From Zoogloeaceae bacterium (GTDB lineage Bacteria; Pseudomonadota; Gammaproteobacteria; Burkholderiales; Rhodocyclaceae): a DNA stretch of 64,000 nt. This document shows, piece by piece, positions 8,094 through 18,323 of this stretch. Under the pieces are notes generated by a model, which worked only from the letters and a program-made list of their open reading frames with translations, was not told where the DNA came from and ran no database searches. Within the stretch, counting starts at the first letter, position 1. Every line of letters starts with the position of its first letter. The stretch lies in NCBI GenBank assembly GCA_031256795.1, contig JAIRPW010000041.1:38841-102840 (forward strand), read 5' to 3'. The translations under genes and the position numbers were made by a program.

Positions 8094-10391
8094 TTAAAAC
8101 GTCGCGCCAAGCTGGAACTGGAAAGGCTCGGTATCATCGCCATCCTTTTTGTTGAGCGGCGCGGCGACACTGAACTTCAGCGGGCCTATCGGCGAAATCC
8201 AGGAAAGCGAAATACCGGCGGAAGCGCGAATGCTTTCATCAATAAGATTTTGGGTATTTTTCTGGCTCTTGCCGCGCGCGTAAATCTGTCCGGCGTCCAC
8301 AAATACGCTCATGCGCATAGAGCGGTCATAACCCGGCAATCCCCAGAAAATTTCCGCGTTCCCGACAACACGGCGATTTCCGCCCAGACGCTCGTCATGA
8401 TAACGCCGGTCCACGGGTCCCAGACTTGACGAGGCATAGCCGCGCACAGAGTCTATCCCTCCCGCGTAATAATTCTTGTAGAACGGCAACTCGCTGCCGC
8501 CATATCCGTCGCCAATCCCCAGCTCGCCGTTGAGCATAAGAGTGAAAGTCTTGGACAAGGGGAAAAACCTCTGATACTGATAAGATGCTTTCCAGTATTT
8601 GAGATCCCCCAGCGGCGTAGCTACCTCCAGCGCAGCGTGCTGATAAACGCCGCGCGTCGGAAAAATGGCGCTGTCACGGGTATTGCTTGACCACCAGGCA
8701 GTCAACGGAATGGTTATATTGCTTTTCCCGTTCTTTTCCACAAAATCAACGTACCGCTGCGGGCTTTGATCATAGGTACTGATTTTGGTCTGATCCACCC
8801 CCACGCCCACGCCCACCGTGGAACGCTCGGAAATAGGGAAAGAAAAACGCAGCGTGCCGCCAGTAGAAGCGCTTTCATAATCACCGATGTCAATGGTGGA
8901 AGACGTCGGCTTGAAAACGCGATGATAAATATCAATGCCCTGACTAATCCCATCCATCGTGAAATACGGATCCGTGTAGGAAAGGCGAATCGCGCGATTT
9001 AGCTTGCTCGTGTTCACGCCAACCGTCAGATGTTTGCCGCTGCCGAAAATATTATTCTGCGAAATGGAACCGGAAAGCATGACTTTTTCTTCTTTGGAAA
9101 ATCCCGCGCCAATCGCAAGATTTCCGGTAGGTTTCTCCGTCACGGCCAAATTCACGTCGACCTGATCCGAGGTTCCGGCTACCGGCTCTGAATCCACCGT
9201 CACATCCACAAAATAGTCCAGGTTATCCACGCGCTGGCGGGAAAGATTCACCTGCTCCGCGTTGTACCATCCGCCTTCCATTTGCCGTATTTCCCGGCGG
9301 ATGACCTCGTCGCGGGTCAGAGTGTTGCCCGCGATGTTAATCCGCCGAACGTAAACCCGCCGCCCCGGATCAACAAAAATCGTAAAAGAAACCTGCCGAT
9401 TCTCCTGATCAATTTCCGGGGCGGCATTCACATTGGCGAAAGCATATCCCCGCTCGCTTAACTTATCGGCAATTTGCTTCGTAGTCGTATTCAGGGCTTC
9501 GCGGGAAAAAACCTGGCCCGGCTTCAAAGATACCAGCGCGCGAATCTCTTTCTCCGGCAAAATCAGATTGCCCGCGAGCTTGATGGAGGAAATCTGAAAC
9601 CGATCCCCTTCCGTAATGTTGACCGTAATGTAAATTTTTTCCTTATCGGGAGAAATACTCACCTGGGTCGAATCAATATTGAACTCCAGATACCCCCGGT
9701 TCATATAGAAAGAGCGCAGTTTCTCCAGATCGGCAGAAAGTTTCTGGCGCGAATACTGATCACGCTTGGTATACCAGGTCAGCCATCCAGAAGTAGTTTG
9801 CTCAAATTCTTCCAGCAAATCTTTCTCACGGAAACTTTTAGCGCCGACGATGCGAATCGCGCTAATTTTTGCCGCGTCCCCTTCCTCGATATTAAAGTTA
9901 ATGCCGATTCGGTTGCGCTCCAACGGCGTAGTCGTCGTAGTAATCCGCGCGCCGTACTTGCCGCGCGTCAGGTACTGCCGTTTCAATTCCTGCTCGGCGC
10001 GGTCCAGGATCGCGCGGTCAAAAATCCGGGTTTCCGCCAGACCCATCTCTTTCATGGCCGCGAGAATCTGATCCTTCTCAAATTCCTTCATGCCGATAAA
10101 GTCAATTTTGGCGATGGCCGGACGTTCCTGCACAATAATCATCAGCACATTGTCCACAGCCTCAACGCGCACATCCTTGAAAAATCCGGTCGCAAAAAGC
10201 GCCTTGATAGCCTCGGCGGCCTGCTCTTCGCTGAAAGTATCCCCCACCTTGACCGGCAGATAGGAAAACACCGTGCCCGCTTCTGTGCGCTGAATCCCTT
10301 CTACGCGAATGTCACGGATAACAAAGGGAGAAAAAGCAAACGCCGCTCCAGAAAAGAGGCCCGCCATCCAAATTATGATTTGTTTTTTCAT
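8094..10391 (-). CDS. bamA: Outer membrane assembly factor BamA
   Basis: BamA is the central Omp85 protein that folds beta-barrels into the outer membrane. The 765-residue product has a signal peptide ending AAFAF, five POTRA repeats (about residues 22-420; the first begins FVIRDIRVEGIQRTEAGT), and a C-terminal barrel. The barrel contains the conserved GGIDSVRGY loop-6 motif (VRGY) and ends in the aromatic signature FQFQLGATF. It follows rseP by 44 bases and precedes skp, a usual proteobacterial arrangement. Confidence 0.97.
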   Translation of the reverse strand: MKKQIIIWMAGLFSGAAFAFSPFVIRDIRVEGIQRTEAGTVFSYLPVKVGDTFSEEQAAEAIKALFATGFFKDVRVEAVDNVLMIIVQERPAIAKIDFIGMKEFEKDQILAAMKEMGLAETRIFDRAILDRAEQELKRQYLTRGKYGARITTTTTPLERNRIGINFNIEEGDAAKISAIRIVGAKSFREKDLLEEFEQTTSGWLTWYTKRDQYSRQKLSADLEKLRSFYMNRGYLEFNIDSTQVSISPDKEKIYITVNITEGDRFQISSIKLAGNLILPEKEIRALVSLKPGQVFSREALNTTTKQIADKLSERGYAFANVNAAPEIDQENRQVSFTIFVDPGRRVYVRRINIAGNTLTRDEVIRREIRQMEGGWYNAEQVNLSRQRVDNLDYFVDVTVDSEPVAGTSDQVDVNLAVTEKPTGNLAIGAGFSKEEKVMLSGSISQNNIFGSGKHLTVGVNTSKLNRAIRLSYTDPYFTMDGISQGIDIYHRVFKPTSSTIDIGDYESASTGGTLRFSFPISERSTVGVGVGVDQTKISTYDQSPQRYVDFVEKNGKSNITIPLTAWWSSNTRDSAIFPTRGVYQHAALEVATPLGDLKYWKASYQYQRFFPLSKTFTLMLNGELGIGDGYGGSELPFYKNYYAGGIDSVRGYASSSLGPVDRRYHDERLGGNRRVVGNAEIFWGLPGYDRSMRMSVFVDAGQIYARGKSQKNTQNLIDESIRASAGISLSWISPIGPLKFSVAAPLNKKDGDDTEPFQFQLGATF

Positions 10392-10435
10392 GCTGAAAGA
10401 TTAAATTGTGGTGTATTCCCTGTCCGCGCCAATCG

Positions 10436-11836
10436 TCAGAGCAACCGGTTCACGTCGTTAAACAAGGCAAAAATCATCAAAAACAACAATATCGCCATGC
10501 CAAACCGTTGCCCGCGCGCCGCAAACCGCTCCGAAACAGGGCTTCCCTTGACGATTTCCAGCGCATAATACAACAAGTGTCCTCCATCCAGAATGGGAAT
10601 CGGCAAGAGATTCAAAATGCCCAGACCTATGCTCACCAGCGCCATAAACTTCAGATAGGCGGCGGCGCCCATACTCGCGGTTTTTCCGGCGTAATCGGCA
10701 ATCATCAGCGGTCCGGAAAGATTTTTCCAGGACACATCCCCCGTCACCATGCGCCAAAGCATGACAAGCGAAAAAACAGATTTGTCCCAGGTCTCGGAAA
10801 GCGCGCGTCCGGCGGCCTCCAGCACCCCATAGCGCACCGTTACGCGCAGCGCCGACGATCCCACTTTGTCGACCTCGGCTTTTGCCACGCCCGCGCCCAA
10901 GCGCCCTTGCCCCTCCCGATCCTCTGGCGTTACATGAAAGACAAACGTCGCGTCCGCGCGCCGCACCGTGACCGCAAGCGGCTGGTTGGCTGATCGCCGG
11001 ATGAGATCAACAAACTGCGGCCAATAATGAATCTGCGTACCGTTCGCCGCGCCTTCTGCCGCCACTTCCAGAATCTGATCTTCTGCGCGCAATCCGGCGC
11101 GATCCGCAGGAGAGCCGCTTTCTATCACGCCGATTATGGGCGTGATCGGCAATTGAAATACGCGCAGACCCAAAAGCGCGAAAGGATCTCCCTCCCAATT
11201 GGCCTCAGCCAAACGACGCACAGACAGGCGACGCTCAGATACGCGCCCTTCGGCGTCCCGCAAAGTAAGCGCGAGCGCGTCGTTTTCCGCGCCAGTTTCG
11301 CTGGCGTCTTTCAGAAGCCGCCAATGAAAATTCTCCAGCGTCGCAACCGCCCTCCCATTCACCGCGAGTACGGTATCGCCATTCTGAATGCCCGCCTCCG
11401 CCGCCGGAGAATCCAGAAGCGGCGCTCCCAAAACAGGACGCAACGCCTCATTGTTCATCATGAAAAGCGCCCAGTAGAGCAAAAATGCCAAAAGCAGATT
11501 CAGCAGCGGGCCTGCCGCCACAACGGCGACACGCCGCCGCACATTCTGACGGTTAAAGGCGCGCGGCAAGTCTTTGGGGTCAATATGCTCCCCCGCTTCC
11601 AGTTCCCGCTCATCCAGCATCCGCACATAGCCGCCCAGCGGCAAGGCGCAGAGCGCAAGCTCCGTCTGATCCCGCCCAAAGCGCCGCGACCACAGCGTCC
11701 GCCCAAACCCCACGGAAAACCGCAATACCTTGATTCCGCAGCGCCGCGCCACGAAAAAATGCCCGAATTCATGCGCGACGACCAAAATGCCAAGCAAGAA
11801 AAGAAAAGCAAAGAAATAGAGGAAAAAATCAAACAT
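10436..11836 (-). CDS. rseP: Site-2 intramembrane zinc protease RseP
   Basis: RseP cleaves anti-sigma factor RseA within the membrane to release sigma-E under envelope stress, and clears signal peptides. The 466-residue product has a first helix with the zinc-binding HEFGH motif near residues 22-26, two PDZ domains (centred near residues 140 and 235), and a late helix with PIPILDGGHLLYY, which supplies the aspartate ligand. An ATG at 11836 is preferred; an in-frame TTG at 11866 would overlap dxr by 19 bases. The gene lies between dxr and bamA, as is normal. Confidence 0.94.
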   Translation of the reverse strand: MFDFFLYFFAFLFLLGILVVAHEFGHFFVARRCGIKVLRFSVGFGRTLWSRRFGRDQTELALCALPLGGYVRMLDERELEAGEHIDPKDLPRAFNRQNVRRRVAVVAAGPLLNLLLAFLLYWALFMMNNEALRPVLGAPLLDSPAAEAGIQNGDTVLAVNGRAVATLENFHWRLLKDASETGAENDALALTLRDAEGRVSERRLSVRRLAEANWEGDPFALLGLRVFQLPITPIIGVIESGSPADRAGLRAEDQILEVAAEGAANGTQIHYWPQFVDLIRRSANQPLAVTVRRADATFVFHVTPEDREGQGRLGAGVAKAEVDKVGSSALRVTVRYGVLEAAGRALSETWDKSVFSLVMLWRMVTGDVSWKNLSGPLMIADYAGKTASMGAAAYLKFMALVSIGLGILNLLPIPILDGGHLLYYALEIVKGSPVSERFAARGQRFGMAILLFLMIFALFNDVNRLL

Positions 11837-11847
11837 GAACCTATACC

Positions 11848-13059
11848 CTATAAAACCGCCGAACAAGAAAGCAGCGAGTGCGCCGTTTCCCGCGCCGCGC
11901 GGTCCGCTTCTTCCACGCTTTCCAGCGTATCAGCAGACACGGCAGGCATGGCGGCCAGCACCTCTTCCACCAAATGGGCAATACCAGGAAAAGAAAGTCT
12001 CCGCCTCAAAAAGGCGTCCACCGCGATTTCATTGGCGGCATTCAGCGTTGCGGGCGCTGAACCGCCCGTTTTCAGCGCGTCATATGCCAGACGCAAACAG
12101 GGAAAACGTTCCGTGTCCGGCGGCATAAAATCAAGCCTCGTGCGCGCGAACAAATCCAGCGTTCTGGCTCCCGACGAAAAACGTTCAGGATACGCAAGCG
12201 CGTGCGCGATAGGCACGCGCATATCCGGAGCGCCCAATTGCGCGAGAAAAGAACCGTCCTGATACTCGACCAGCGAATGCACGATGCTTTGCGGATGCAC
12301 CGCCACACGCAGACAATCCGGCGGCGCGGCAAAGAGCCAGTGCGCCTCAATCACCTCCAGTCCTTTGTTCATGAGACTCGCCGAATCCACCGAGATTTTC
12401 GCGCCCATTGACCAATTGGGATGGCTGATGGCCGCCTCGGGAGTAACGTTTTCCAGTTCCCGCGCGGAAAAGCGCAGAAAAGGACCGCCGGAGGCCGTCA
12501 GCCATAATTGCCGAACGCCGCTTCGCGCCCAAGCCTTTGCGTCGCCAAGCGGCGCAAAATCACGCGGAAGCGATTGGAAAATCGCGTTATGTTCACTGTC
12601 AATCGGCAAAAGCGTCGTCTTGTTGTCCCGCACCGCGCGCATGAACAACCCGCCCGCCATCACAAGCGCTTCCTTGTTGGCGAGCAAAAGCCGCTTGCCC
12701 GCCCGTGCCGCCGCCAGCGCCGGGGCCAGACCCGCCGCGCCGACAATGGCCGCCATCACCGTATCCGCTTCCGACGCCGCCGCAAGCTGGCAAAAGGCGT
12801 CCGCGCCATACAGCACTTCCGTTTTGATTTGGCTCGCGCGCAGCTTTGCGGCAAGCTCCGCCGCGTCTTCGGCGTCGGCAAGCGCCGCGTAGCAAGGCCG
12901 AAACTCCCGGCAAAGCGCGGCCAGCTTTTCGACCTGCCGGCGCGCGGTCAGCGCCCATATCTGATAGCGCTCCGGATGCAGCCGCGCAACCGCGAGCGTA
13001 CTTCCGCCGATAGACCCGGTCGCGCCCAGAATGACAAGGCGGCGTGGCTTACAAGACAT
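11848..13059 (-). CDS. dxr: 1-deoxy-D-xylulose 5-phosphate reductoisomerase
   Basis: Dxr converts DXP to 2-C-methyl-D-erythritol 4-phosphate, the first committed step of the MEP isoprenoid pathway. In the 403-residue product the NADPH loop [12 protein letters not shown] (residues 10-21), the LLANKEALV segment, the metal site [12 protein letters not shown] and the flexible loop with SGGPF and HPNWSMG are all present. It lies 9 bases after cdsA and 11 before the rseP ATG. Its product pathway feeds uppS in the same operon. Confidence 0.97.
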   Translation of the reverse strand: MSCKPRRLVILGATGSIGGSTLAVARLHPERYQIWALTARRQVEKLAALCREFRPCYAALADAEDAAELAAKLRASQIKTEVLYGADAFCQLAAASEADTVMAAIVGAAGLAPALAAARAGKRLLLANKEALVMAGGLFMRAVRDNKTTLLPIDSEHNAIFQSLPRDFAPLGDAKAWARSGVRQLWLTASGGPFLRFSARELENVTPEAAISHPNWSMGAKISVDSASLMNKGLEVIEAHWLFAAPPDCLRVAVHPQSIVHSLVEYQDGSFLAQLGAPDMRVPIAHALAYPERFSSGARTLDLFARTRLDFMPPDTERFPCLRLAYDALKTGGSAPATLNAANEIAVDAFLRRRLSFPGIAHLVEEVLAAMPAVSADTLESVEEADRAARETAHSLLSCSAVL

Positions 13060-13068
13060 TTGCGGAAC

Positions 13069-13959
13069 TCATTCGGTAATCCGGTGAAGGAAATGAAGAA
13101 AGGCAAGCGTAAAAAGATGATAAAACGCCATAAAGCAGGGCAAAATCGCCAGCTGACTGTCAATCCGATCCAATATGCCTCCATGGCCGGGAAACAGATT
13201 GCCGCTGTCTTTTACGCCCGCCTGCCGCTTCAAGAGCGATTCAAACAGATCGCCCATGATACCCAAAATCGCAAAACCCGCGCCCAGGCATAAAGTCACG
13301 GCTCCAGCGCCAAGCCAAATTTTCCAGTCCAGTCCGCCCTCCCGGTTTGCATCCTGAAAAATTTGGACAAGAAGAAATTCCAGCGCGACGGCAATCATCG
13401 CGCCATACGCGCCCGCGCGGGTTTTTCCGGGGCTGATTTCCGGCGAGAGCTTCGCGCCTCCAAAATACCTACCGGTAAAATACGCAGCAATATCCGCAAC
13501 CCAGGCAAGACTCAAAACGAAAAGCAGCGCCATTGCGGACAGAAAACGCAATTCCGTCAGCGCGTTCACCGTGATCAAAATCAGATACAACCCAAGAGCG
13601 AGCAGCGCCCCGCGCCCCGCGCGCGTTCGGGAAAGATTCCAGCGCCGGGAAAGCCAGCAAGGAACGACAACTACCCAGAAAAGGCAAGCGGGCATATACA
13701 TAAAAAGCGCTCTTGCCGGGGACGCCCCGCCAGCGAACGCAAGCTCCATGGCGCTGTAACATCCGCACAACGCCAACATGACGGCGCTGGCAACAAGGCT
13801 GCCGCGCCTGTCAAAACCAGCGAGCTTTCCCCACTCATAGGCGGCAGGAAGCGCGCACAGCACCATGAATACCCGCCAATACGCGAAAGGCAGATAAAAA
13901 ACCGCCAGCAAAAAAAAGGCCAGCAAAACCCCTGCCGTAAGAATGCGTTGCTTCAGCAT
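13069..13959 (-). CDS. cdsA: Phosphatidate cytidylyltransferase CdsA
   Basis: CdsA makes CDP-diacylglycerol from phosphatidate and CTP, the branch point of phospholipid synthesis in the inner membrane. The 296-residue product has about eight hydrophobic helices and the family signature near the C-terminus: ISPGKTRAGAYGAM, then GDLFESLLKRQAGVKDSG and FPGHGGILDRIDS, with the conserved aspartates and lysines. It is in the usual uppS-cdsA-dxr order. Confidence 0.96.
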   Translation of the reverse strand: MLKQRILTAGVLLAFFLLAVFYLPFAYWRVFMVLCALPAAYEWGKLAGFDRRGSLVASAVMLALCGCYSAMELAFAGGASPARALFMYMPACLFWVVVVPCWLSRRWNLSRTRAGRGALLALGLYLILITVNALTELRFLSAMALLFVLSLAWVADIAAYFTGRYFGGAKLSPEISPGKTRAGAYGAMIAVALEFLLVQIFQDANREGGLDWKIWLGAGAVTLCLGAGFAILGIMGDLFESLLKRQAGVKDSGNLFPGHGGILDRIDSQLAILPCFMAFYHLFTLAFLHFLHRITE

Positions 13960-14002
13960 AAGACCACCTTATGAACCGCAAAAAATAAAAGGCAGACACG
14001 GC

Positions 14003-14776
14003 TCATTCGGCAGGCGTCCCGGCTAACTGCTCGCTCGTGCGCCCAAAGCGCCGTTCGCGCTGCTGGTAAGAAACAATGGCTTCCTTGAGCGATTGCGCGT
14101 CAAACTCAGGCCAAAGCAGGTCGGTAAAATAAAATTCGGTATACGCCATCTGCCAGAGCAAAAAATTACTGATCCGTTTCTCGCCGCCCGTGCGAATGAA
14201 CAAGTCAGGATCGGGCGCGAAATGCATGGAAAGATACGGCTCCAGATCCATCTCCGTCCACTGCCCGACAGCGTCCACCCGCTCCGCTCCAAGACGATTC
14301 ATGGCCTGCAGCATGTCCCAGCGCCCGCCATAATTGGCGGCAATCGTCAAATGCAAACGACACGCTTCCCGGGTGGCGGAGGCAGTCTGTTCCTCCGCTT
14401 TCTGAATGCGCGCCCGCAATTCGGGCGCAAAGCGCGTCAAATCACCAATGACGCGCAGCCGCACCCCATTACGCCCCAACTTCGCTACCTCCTTGTCAAG
14501 CGCAGAGGAAAAGAGCGCCATCAACTGGCTCACTTCCCGCTCAGGCCGCCGCCAGTTTTCCGAACTGAACGCAAAAAGCGTAAGGTATTCCACCCCTTCT
14601 TCAATCGCCGCGCGCACCACTTTGCGCACGGTTTCCACCCCTTTGACATGCCCTGCCGCGCGCGGCAAAAAACGTTTCCTCGCCCATCGCCCATTCCCGT
14701 CCATAATGATGGCAATGTGCAGCGGGATACGCCGGACTTCCGGCAAGTCTAGCGTGGCGCTCTTAAAAATGGACAC
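14003..14776 (-). CDS. uppS: Undecaprenyl diphosphate synthase
   Basis: UppS is a cis-prenyltransferase that extends farnesyl diphosphate with eight isopentenyl units to make the C55 carrier for peptidoglycan and surface polysaccharides. The 257-residue product has the diphosphate-binding [14 protein letters not shown] with its catalytic aspartate, the [14 protein letters not shown] motif, and the C-terminal [19 protein letters not shown] and [12 protein letters not shown] motifs. It lies between frr and cdsA. Confidence 0.97.
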   Translation of the reverse strand: MSIFKSATLDLPEVRRIPLHIAIIMDGNGRWARKRFLPRAAGHVKGVETVRKVVRAAIEEGVEYLTLFAFSSENWRRPEREVSQLMALFSSALDKEVAKLGRNGVRLRVIGDLTRFAPELRARIQKAEEQTASATREACRLHLTIAANYGGRWDMLQAMNRLGAERVDAVGQWTEMDLEPYLSMHFAPDPDLFIRTGGEKRISNFLLWQMAYTEFYFTDLLWPEFDAQSLKEAIVSYQQRERRFGRTSEQLAGTPAE

Positions 14777-14799
14777 GAAAATTCCAGGACAACCGCCTG

Positions 14800-15357
14800 T
14801 CAGATCGCCAGCAGCTCACTCTCTTTTTGGGCGATCAGTTTGTCGACTTCCGCAATGTATTTATCCGTTAATTTTTGGATTTCATCCTGCGCGCGACGCT
14901 CTTCATCCTCCGAAAAACCCTTGGCCTTAAGACCGTCCTTCAGATGATTATTCGCGTCGCGCCGCAAATTACGCACCGCGACTTTGGCGTTTTCCCCCTC
15001 ATTCCTGACAACTTTGGTCAAGTCGCGGCGGCGCTCTTCCGTAAGCGGCGGCATGGGCACGCGAAGCAACTCCCCCTGCGCGGAAGGATTCAAACCGAGA
15101 TCGGACTCCCGAATCGCTTTCTCTACCTTGGCGACCATAGGCTTTTCCCAGACCTGCACCCCCAGTGTGCGCGCGTCAATCAAGGTAACATTGCTTACCT
15201 GGTGAATCGGAACATGAGCGCCATAATATTCCACCTGCACATGATCCAAAATTCCCGTATGCGCCCGTCCCGTGCGTACCTTGGCCAATTCCTGCTTTAG
15301 GGCCGCGACAGATTTCTGCATCCGGCTTTCTGTGGTTTTCTTGATTTCGGCAGTCAC
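14800..15357 (-). CDS. frr: Ribosome recycling factor
   Basis: RRF, with EF-G, splits post-termination ribosomes. The product begins [16 protein letters not shown] and contains the conserved [31 protein letters not shown] and [26 protein letters not shown] segments. The open frame begins at 15378, but a GTG at 15357, 7 bases after AGGAAAGAG, gives 185 residues, the same length as the E. coli protein. It starts 14 bases after the pyrH stop. Confidence 0.95.
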   Translation of the reverse strand: MTAEIKKTTESRMQKSVAALKQELAKVRTGRAHTGILDHVQVEYYGAHVPIHQVSNVTLIDARTLGVQVWEKPMVAKVEKAIRESDLGLNPSAQGELLRVPMPPLTEERRRDLTKVVRNEGENAKVAVRNLRRDANNHLKDGLKAKGFSEDEERRAQDEIQKLTDKYIAEVDKLIAQKESELLAI

Positions 15358-15371
15358 AATCGTTCTCTTTC

Positions 15372-16271
15372 CTAGCAATAGACCAAGGTGCCTTCCATTT
15401 CCCCCATAACGACGCGCAAAAGCGCGCCCGGCTTGAAAATGGAAAACACATTGATCGGAAGTTTCTGATCACGGCAAAGCGCAAAGGCAGTCGCGTCCAT
15501 TACGGCAAGATTCTGGGCAATCGCTTCATTAAAGCTGATGCGCTCATACCGTCGGGCTTTTTTGTCCTTTTTCGGGTCGGCGGTATAAATTCCATCCACC
15601 TTGGTCGCTTTCAGAACAATTTCCGCGCCGATTTCAGAGCCGCGCAGCGCGGCCGCCGTATCGGTAGTAAAGAATGGGTTTCCCGTCCCCGCGCCAAAAA
15701 TTACCACGCGCCCCGCTTCCAAATAACGAATGGCTTTGCCGCGAATATACGGCTCAACCACCTGCTCAATATTCAGCGCGGACTGCACCCGGGCAATCAG
15801 CCCCGCGCGACGCATCGCGTCAGAAAGCATGATCGCGTTCATCACCGTGGCCAGCATCCCGACATAATCCGCCGTCGCGCGATCCATGCCGACAGAAGTA
15901 CCCGCCATGCCGCGAAAAATATTTCCCCCGCCAATCACAATGCCGATTTCCACACCACGCTCCGCCACGATGCGGATTTCTTCCACAATGTCGTTCAAGG
16001 TTTGCGGATGAATGCCGTAACGGTTCTCCCCCATCAAGGCCTCGCCAGAAAGCTTGAGGAGAATACGCCGATACTTCGGTTCCTTTTGCGAGGGCGCGGC
16101 GGCTTCTGCGGACTTCGCGTCTTTGACGGGCTTTCCGGCTTTACCCTTTTTTGCGCCCCGCTTATCCATGCCGTCATTCGCCTTCTCTGACAAAACGGCA
16201 GATTTTTTGCCGCCGGACAATGCCTGACCCGCGCGGGAAGAAGACGCTTTTCTTTTTATGGGTTCAGGCAT
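15372..16271 (-). CDS. pyrH: UMP kinase with basic N-terminal extension
   Basis: PyrH phosphorylates UMP to UDP and is an allosteric hexamer. The kinase core begins near residue 66 ([16 protein letters not shown]) and holds the expected [38 protein letters not shown] and KATKVDGIY motifs. The product is 299 residues against about 240 for the family: the first 65 residues are a lysine-, alanine- and serine-rich tail with no hydrophobic segment. An internal ATG at 16169 would leave about 31 extra residues. Neither start has a strong ribosome site. The gene order tsf-pyrH-frr is normal, so only the extension is odd. Confidence 0.93.
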   Translation of the reverse strand: MPEPIKRKASSSRAGQALSGGKKSAVLSEKANDGMDKRGAKKGKAGKPVKDAKSAEAAAPSQKEPKYRRILLKLSGEALMGENRYGIHPQTLNDIVEEIRIVAERGVEIGIVIGGGNIFRGMAGTSVGMDRATADYVGMLATVMNAIMLSDAMRRAGLIARVQSALNIEQVVEPYIRGKAIRYLEAGRVVIFGAGTGNPFFTTDTAAALRGSEIGAEIVLKATKVDGIYTADPKKDKKARRYERISFNEAIAQNLAVMDATAFALCRDQKLPINVFSIFKPGALLRVVMGEMEGTLVYC

Positions 16272-16294
16272 CGCAATATTCTCTTTTGCAAGAC

Positions 16295-17182
16295 TTATTT
16301 TTGCGCGGCGGCAACCTGCGCGGCAACCTCAGCGGCAAAATCGTTCGCTTTTTTCTCTATGCCCTCGCCAACTACATAGAGGACAAACCCCGCCACGGAC
16401 GCTCCCTTTCTTTGCAACAGTTGACCGACAGTCTCCTTGCCATTTTCCGCTTTAACGAAAACCTGGCCCAAAAGAGAGACTTCCGCCAGAAATTTTTGCG
16501 CCGCGTTTTCCGCGATTTTCTCCAGCATCGCCTCAGGTTTTTGGGCTTCGCGCGCTTTTTCACGAGCAACGCGACGCTCCACTTCTACCAGTTCAGGATC
16601 CACACCGGAAGCGTCCAGCGTTTTGGGCTTGGAAGCGGCAATATGCATGGCAATATCTTTGCCCAGCGTTTCATCGCCGCCTACAATATCCAACAGCACG
16701 CCGATTTTCGCGCCGCCATGAATATATTGATAAAGGGTTCCTTTGGCTTCCAGGCGCGCGAAACGGCGCAGAGTCATATTCTCGCCAATCTTGCCCACCA
16801 GCGCGGCGCGAACAGATTCCACCGTGCCATCCGAAAGAGGCAGAAGAGACAACGCCGCCGTATCCGCGGGCGCGCGCTCCACAATCAGCTTTGCCGAACC
16901 ATCCACCAGCGCCTGAAACTCGGCGTTTTTCGCCACAAAGTCCGTTTCGCAATTGACCTCCAGAATCGCGCCCGTTTTTCCGGAGATGTAAATGCCCACT
17001 ACGCCTTCCGCCGTTACGCGAGCCGCCGCCTTGGACGCCTTGCTGCCCAGCTTGACGCGCAGAATCTCCTCTGCCTTAAGCGAGTCGCCGCCAGCTTCCG
17101 TTAACGCTTTCTTGCATTCCATCATTGGCGCGTCGGTCTTCTCGCGCAATTCCTTTACCATGCCTGCGGTGATTTCCGCCAT
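16295..17182 (-). CDS. tsf: Elongation factor Ts
   Basis: EF-Ts is the guanine nucleotide exchange factor of EF-Tu. The product opens with [20 protein letters not shown] and the signature [18 protein letters not shown], then the core repeat [12 protein letters not shown]. The ATG at 17182, 7 bases after GGAG, gives 295 residues, the usual length; the frame's first ten codons upstream are not needed. It follows rpsB after an 85-base gap that contains a hairpin. Confidence 0.96.
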   Translation of the reverse strand: MAEITAGMVKELREKTDAPMMECKKALTEAGGDSLKAEEILRVKLGSKASKAAARVTAEGVVGIYISGKTGAILEVNCETDFVAKNAEFQALVDGSAKLIVERAPADTAALSLLPLSDGTVESVRAALVGKIGENMTLRRFARLEAKGTLYQYIHGGAKIGVLLDIVGGDETLGKDIAMHIAASKPKTLDASGVDPELVEVERRVAREKAREAQKPEAMLEKIAENAAQKFLAEVSLLGQVFVKAENGKETVGQLLQRKGASVAGFVLYVVGEGIEKKANDFAAEVAAQVAAAQK

Positions 17183-17211
17183 GTTTACACTCCGCTTGAT
17201 TTCAGTGCGCA

Positions 17212-17235
17212 AGAACGCGGGAAATTCCGCGTTCT
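17212..17235 (-). terminator. Hairpin in the rpsB-tsf spacer, possible attenuator
   Basis: AGAACGCGG pairs with CCGCGTTCT across a six-base loop, giving nine pairs. On the minus strand only TTG follows, so it is not a strong terminator. It could tune the ratio of S2 to EF-Ts or protect the rpsB message end; partial attenuation between these genes is known in enterobacteria. Confidence 0.4.
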
Positions 17236-17267
17236 CATTTCAAAACTCCACCAGAGCGCAGTCAGAA

Positions 17268-18026
17268 TTATTCCGCCGCGCCCTCTTCTTCCACTTCTTC
17301 TTCAATGAACTCCTCGTCTTCGCTTGCCTCCACAACGCTGGCAACCGCCTGACTCCGCCCTTCCAGAATCGCGTCCGCCACTCCGCGCGCGTAAAGGCGA
17401 ATCGCGCGGGAAGAATCATCATTTCCGGGAATGATGTAGTCCACGCCCTCTGGAGAATGATTGGTATCCACCACGCCAACGACCGGGATGCCGAGCTTTC
17501 CGGCTTCTGTCACGGCAATCTTGTGATAACCCACATCAATGATAAAAATCGCATCCGGAAGACGGTTCATTTCCTTGATGCCGCCGATGGACTTTTGCAA
17601 TTTTTCCAGAGCGCGGGAAAAATCCAGCGCTTCTTTTTTGGGCATTTTTTCCAGATCGCCCGCTTCCACCGCCGCCTCCATGTCTTTCAGGCGTTTCAGC
17701 GATTGCTTTACGGTCTTGAAATTGGTCAACATACCGCCCAGCCAGCGCTGATCAATGTAGGGCGCGCCCGCGCGACGCGCTTCTTCCGCGATAATTTCCC
17801 GCGCCTGACGTTTTGTGGAAACGAAGAGAATGGATCCGCGATGTTGCGCGGTCCTTTTCACAAAGGTCATCGCTTCGTTGTATTTTTCCAACGTTTTTTC
17901 CAGGTTGACGATGTGAATTTTATTGCGCGCGCCAAAAATGTAGGCGGCCATTTTGGGATTCCAGAAACGGGTTTGGTGTCCGAAATGAACGCCCGCTTCC
18001 AGCATTTGACGTATGCTGACTGACAT
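17268..18026 (-). CDS. rpsB: 30S ribosomal protein S2
   Basis: S2 binds 16S rRNA late in 30S assembly and is needed to recruit S1. The 252-residue product has [20 protein letters not shown] at the N-terminus, then the [16 protein letters not shown] segment, [14 protein letters not shown], and [20 protein letters not shown]; the C-terminal tail is acidic. The ATG at 18026, eight bases after GGAG, is preferred to an upstream in-frame ATG at 18044. It heads the long minus-strand operon reaching lpxD. Confidence 0.97.
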   Translation of the reverse strand: MSVSIRQMLEAGVHFGHQTRFWNPKMAAYIFGARNKIHIVNLEKTLEKYNEAMTFVKRTAQHRGSILFVSTKRQAREIIAEEARRAGAPYIDQRWLGGMLTNFKTVKQSLKRLKDMEAAVEAGDLEKMPKKEALDFSRALEKLQKSIGGIKEMNRLPDAIFIIDVGYHKIAVTEAGKLGIPVVGVVDTNHSPEGVDYIIPGNDDSSRAIRLYARGVADAILEGRSQAVASVVEASEDEEFIEEEVEEEGAAE

Positions 18027-18041
18027 AAAAAAAACTCCATG

Positions 18042-18102
18042 CAAGGGTTATACCGCCATTCGCCGACAACATCGCGGAAGCGATACCCTTGACCGGCGAA
18101 TG
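18042..18102 (-). promoter_or_regulatory. rpsB leader pseudoknot, likely S2 autoregulatory element
   Basis: Read on the minus strand, CATTCGCCG (18102-18094) pairs with CGGCGAATG (18065-18057). Inside the loop is a small hairpin ATCGC-TTCC-GCGAT (18084-18071). The loop also contains CAAGGGT (18091-18085), which is exactly complementary to ACCCTTG (18048-18042) lying just after the first stem. Together they can form an H-type pseudoknot ending four bases before the rpsB ribosome site. S2 is known to repress its own translation through a structured rpsB leader in gammaproteobacteria. The pairing is seen directly; the function is inferred. Confidence 0.65.
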
Positions 18103-18176
18103 TGAGAAGTGACGTCCGGACCTGCGGCCAAACGCCCCTGTCTTTCCCGCAAGGCGCGAAAGTTCAGGAAACGCAG

Positions 18177-18182
18177 ATTATA
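18177..18182 (-). promoter_or_regulatory. TATAAT -10 element of the rpsB operon
   Basis: A perfect TATAAT on the minus strand lies about 150 bases upstream of the rpsB start. A -35 hexamer is less clear: TGTTTT-like sequence lies at roughly the right distance. Initiation a few bases downstream would produce a leader that includes the pseudoknot at 18042-18102. Confidence 0.5.
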
Positions 18183-18232
18183 ACAAATATCGGCGTTGCA
18201 AAACAGAAAGGTCAACGCCGCTATTTTCAGGC

Positions 18233-18258
18233 AAAAAATGGGAGGCTCGCGCCTCCCA
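18233..18258 (-). terminator. Intrinsic terminator after the porin gene
   Basis: TGGGAGGC pairs with GCCTCCCA around a four-base loop and is followed on the minus strand by an ATTTTTT run. It lies 66 bases after the porin stop and just upstream of the rpsB promoter, so it insulates the two. The plus strand also has a short T-run, but no plus-strand gene ends here. Confidence 0.85.
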
Positions 18259-18323
18259 AAATTTTTCCGGCAACGAAAGCGCGCCCGGTTCTCGCAAGAA
18301 CAGGAATCGCGCTTTGCGTTCCA

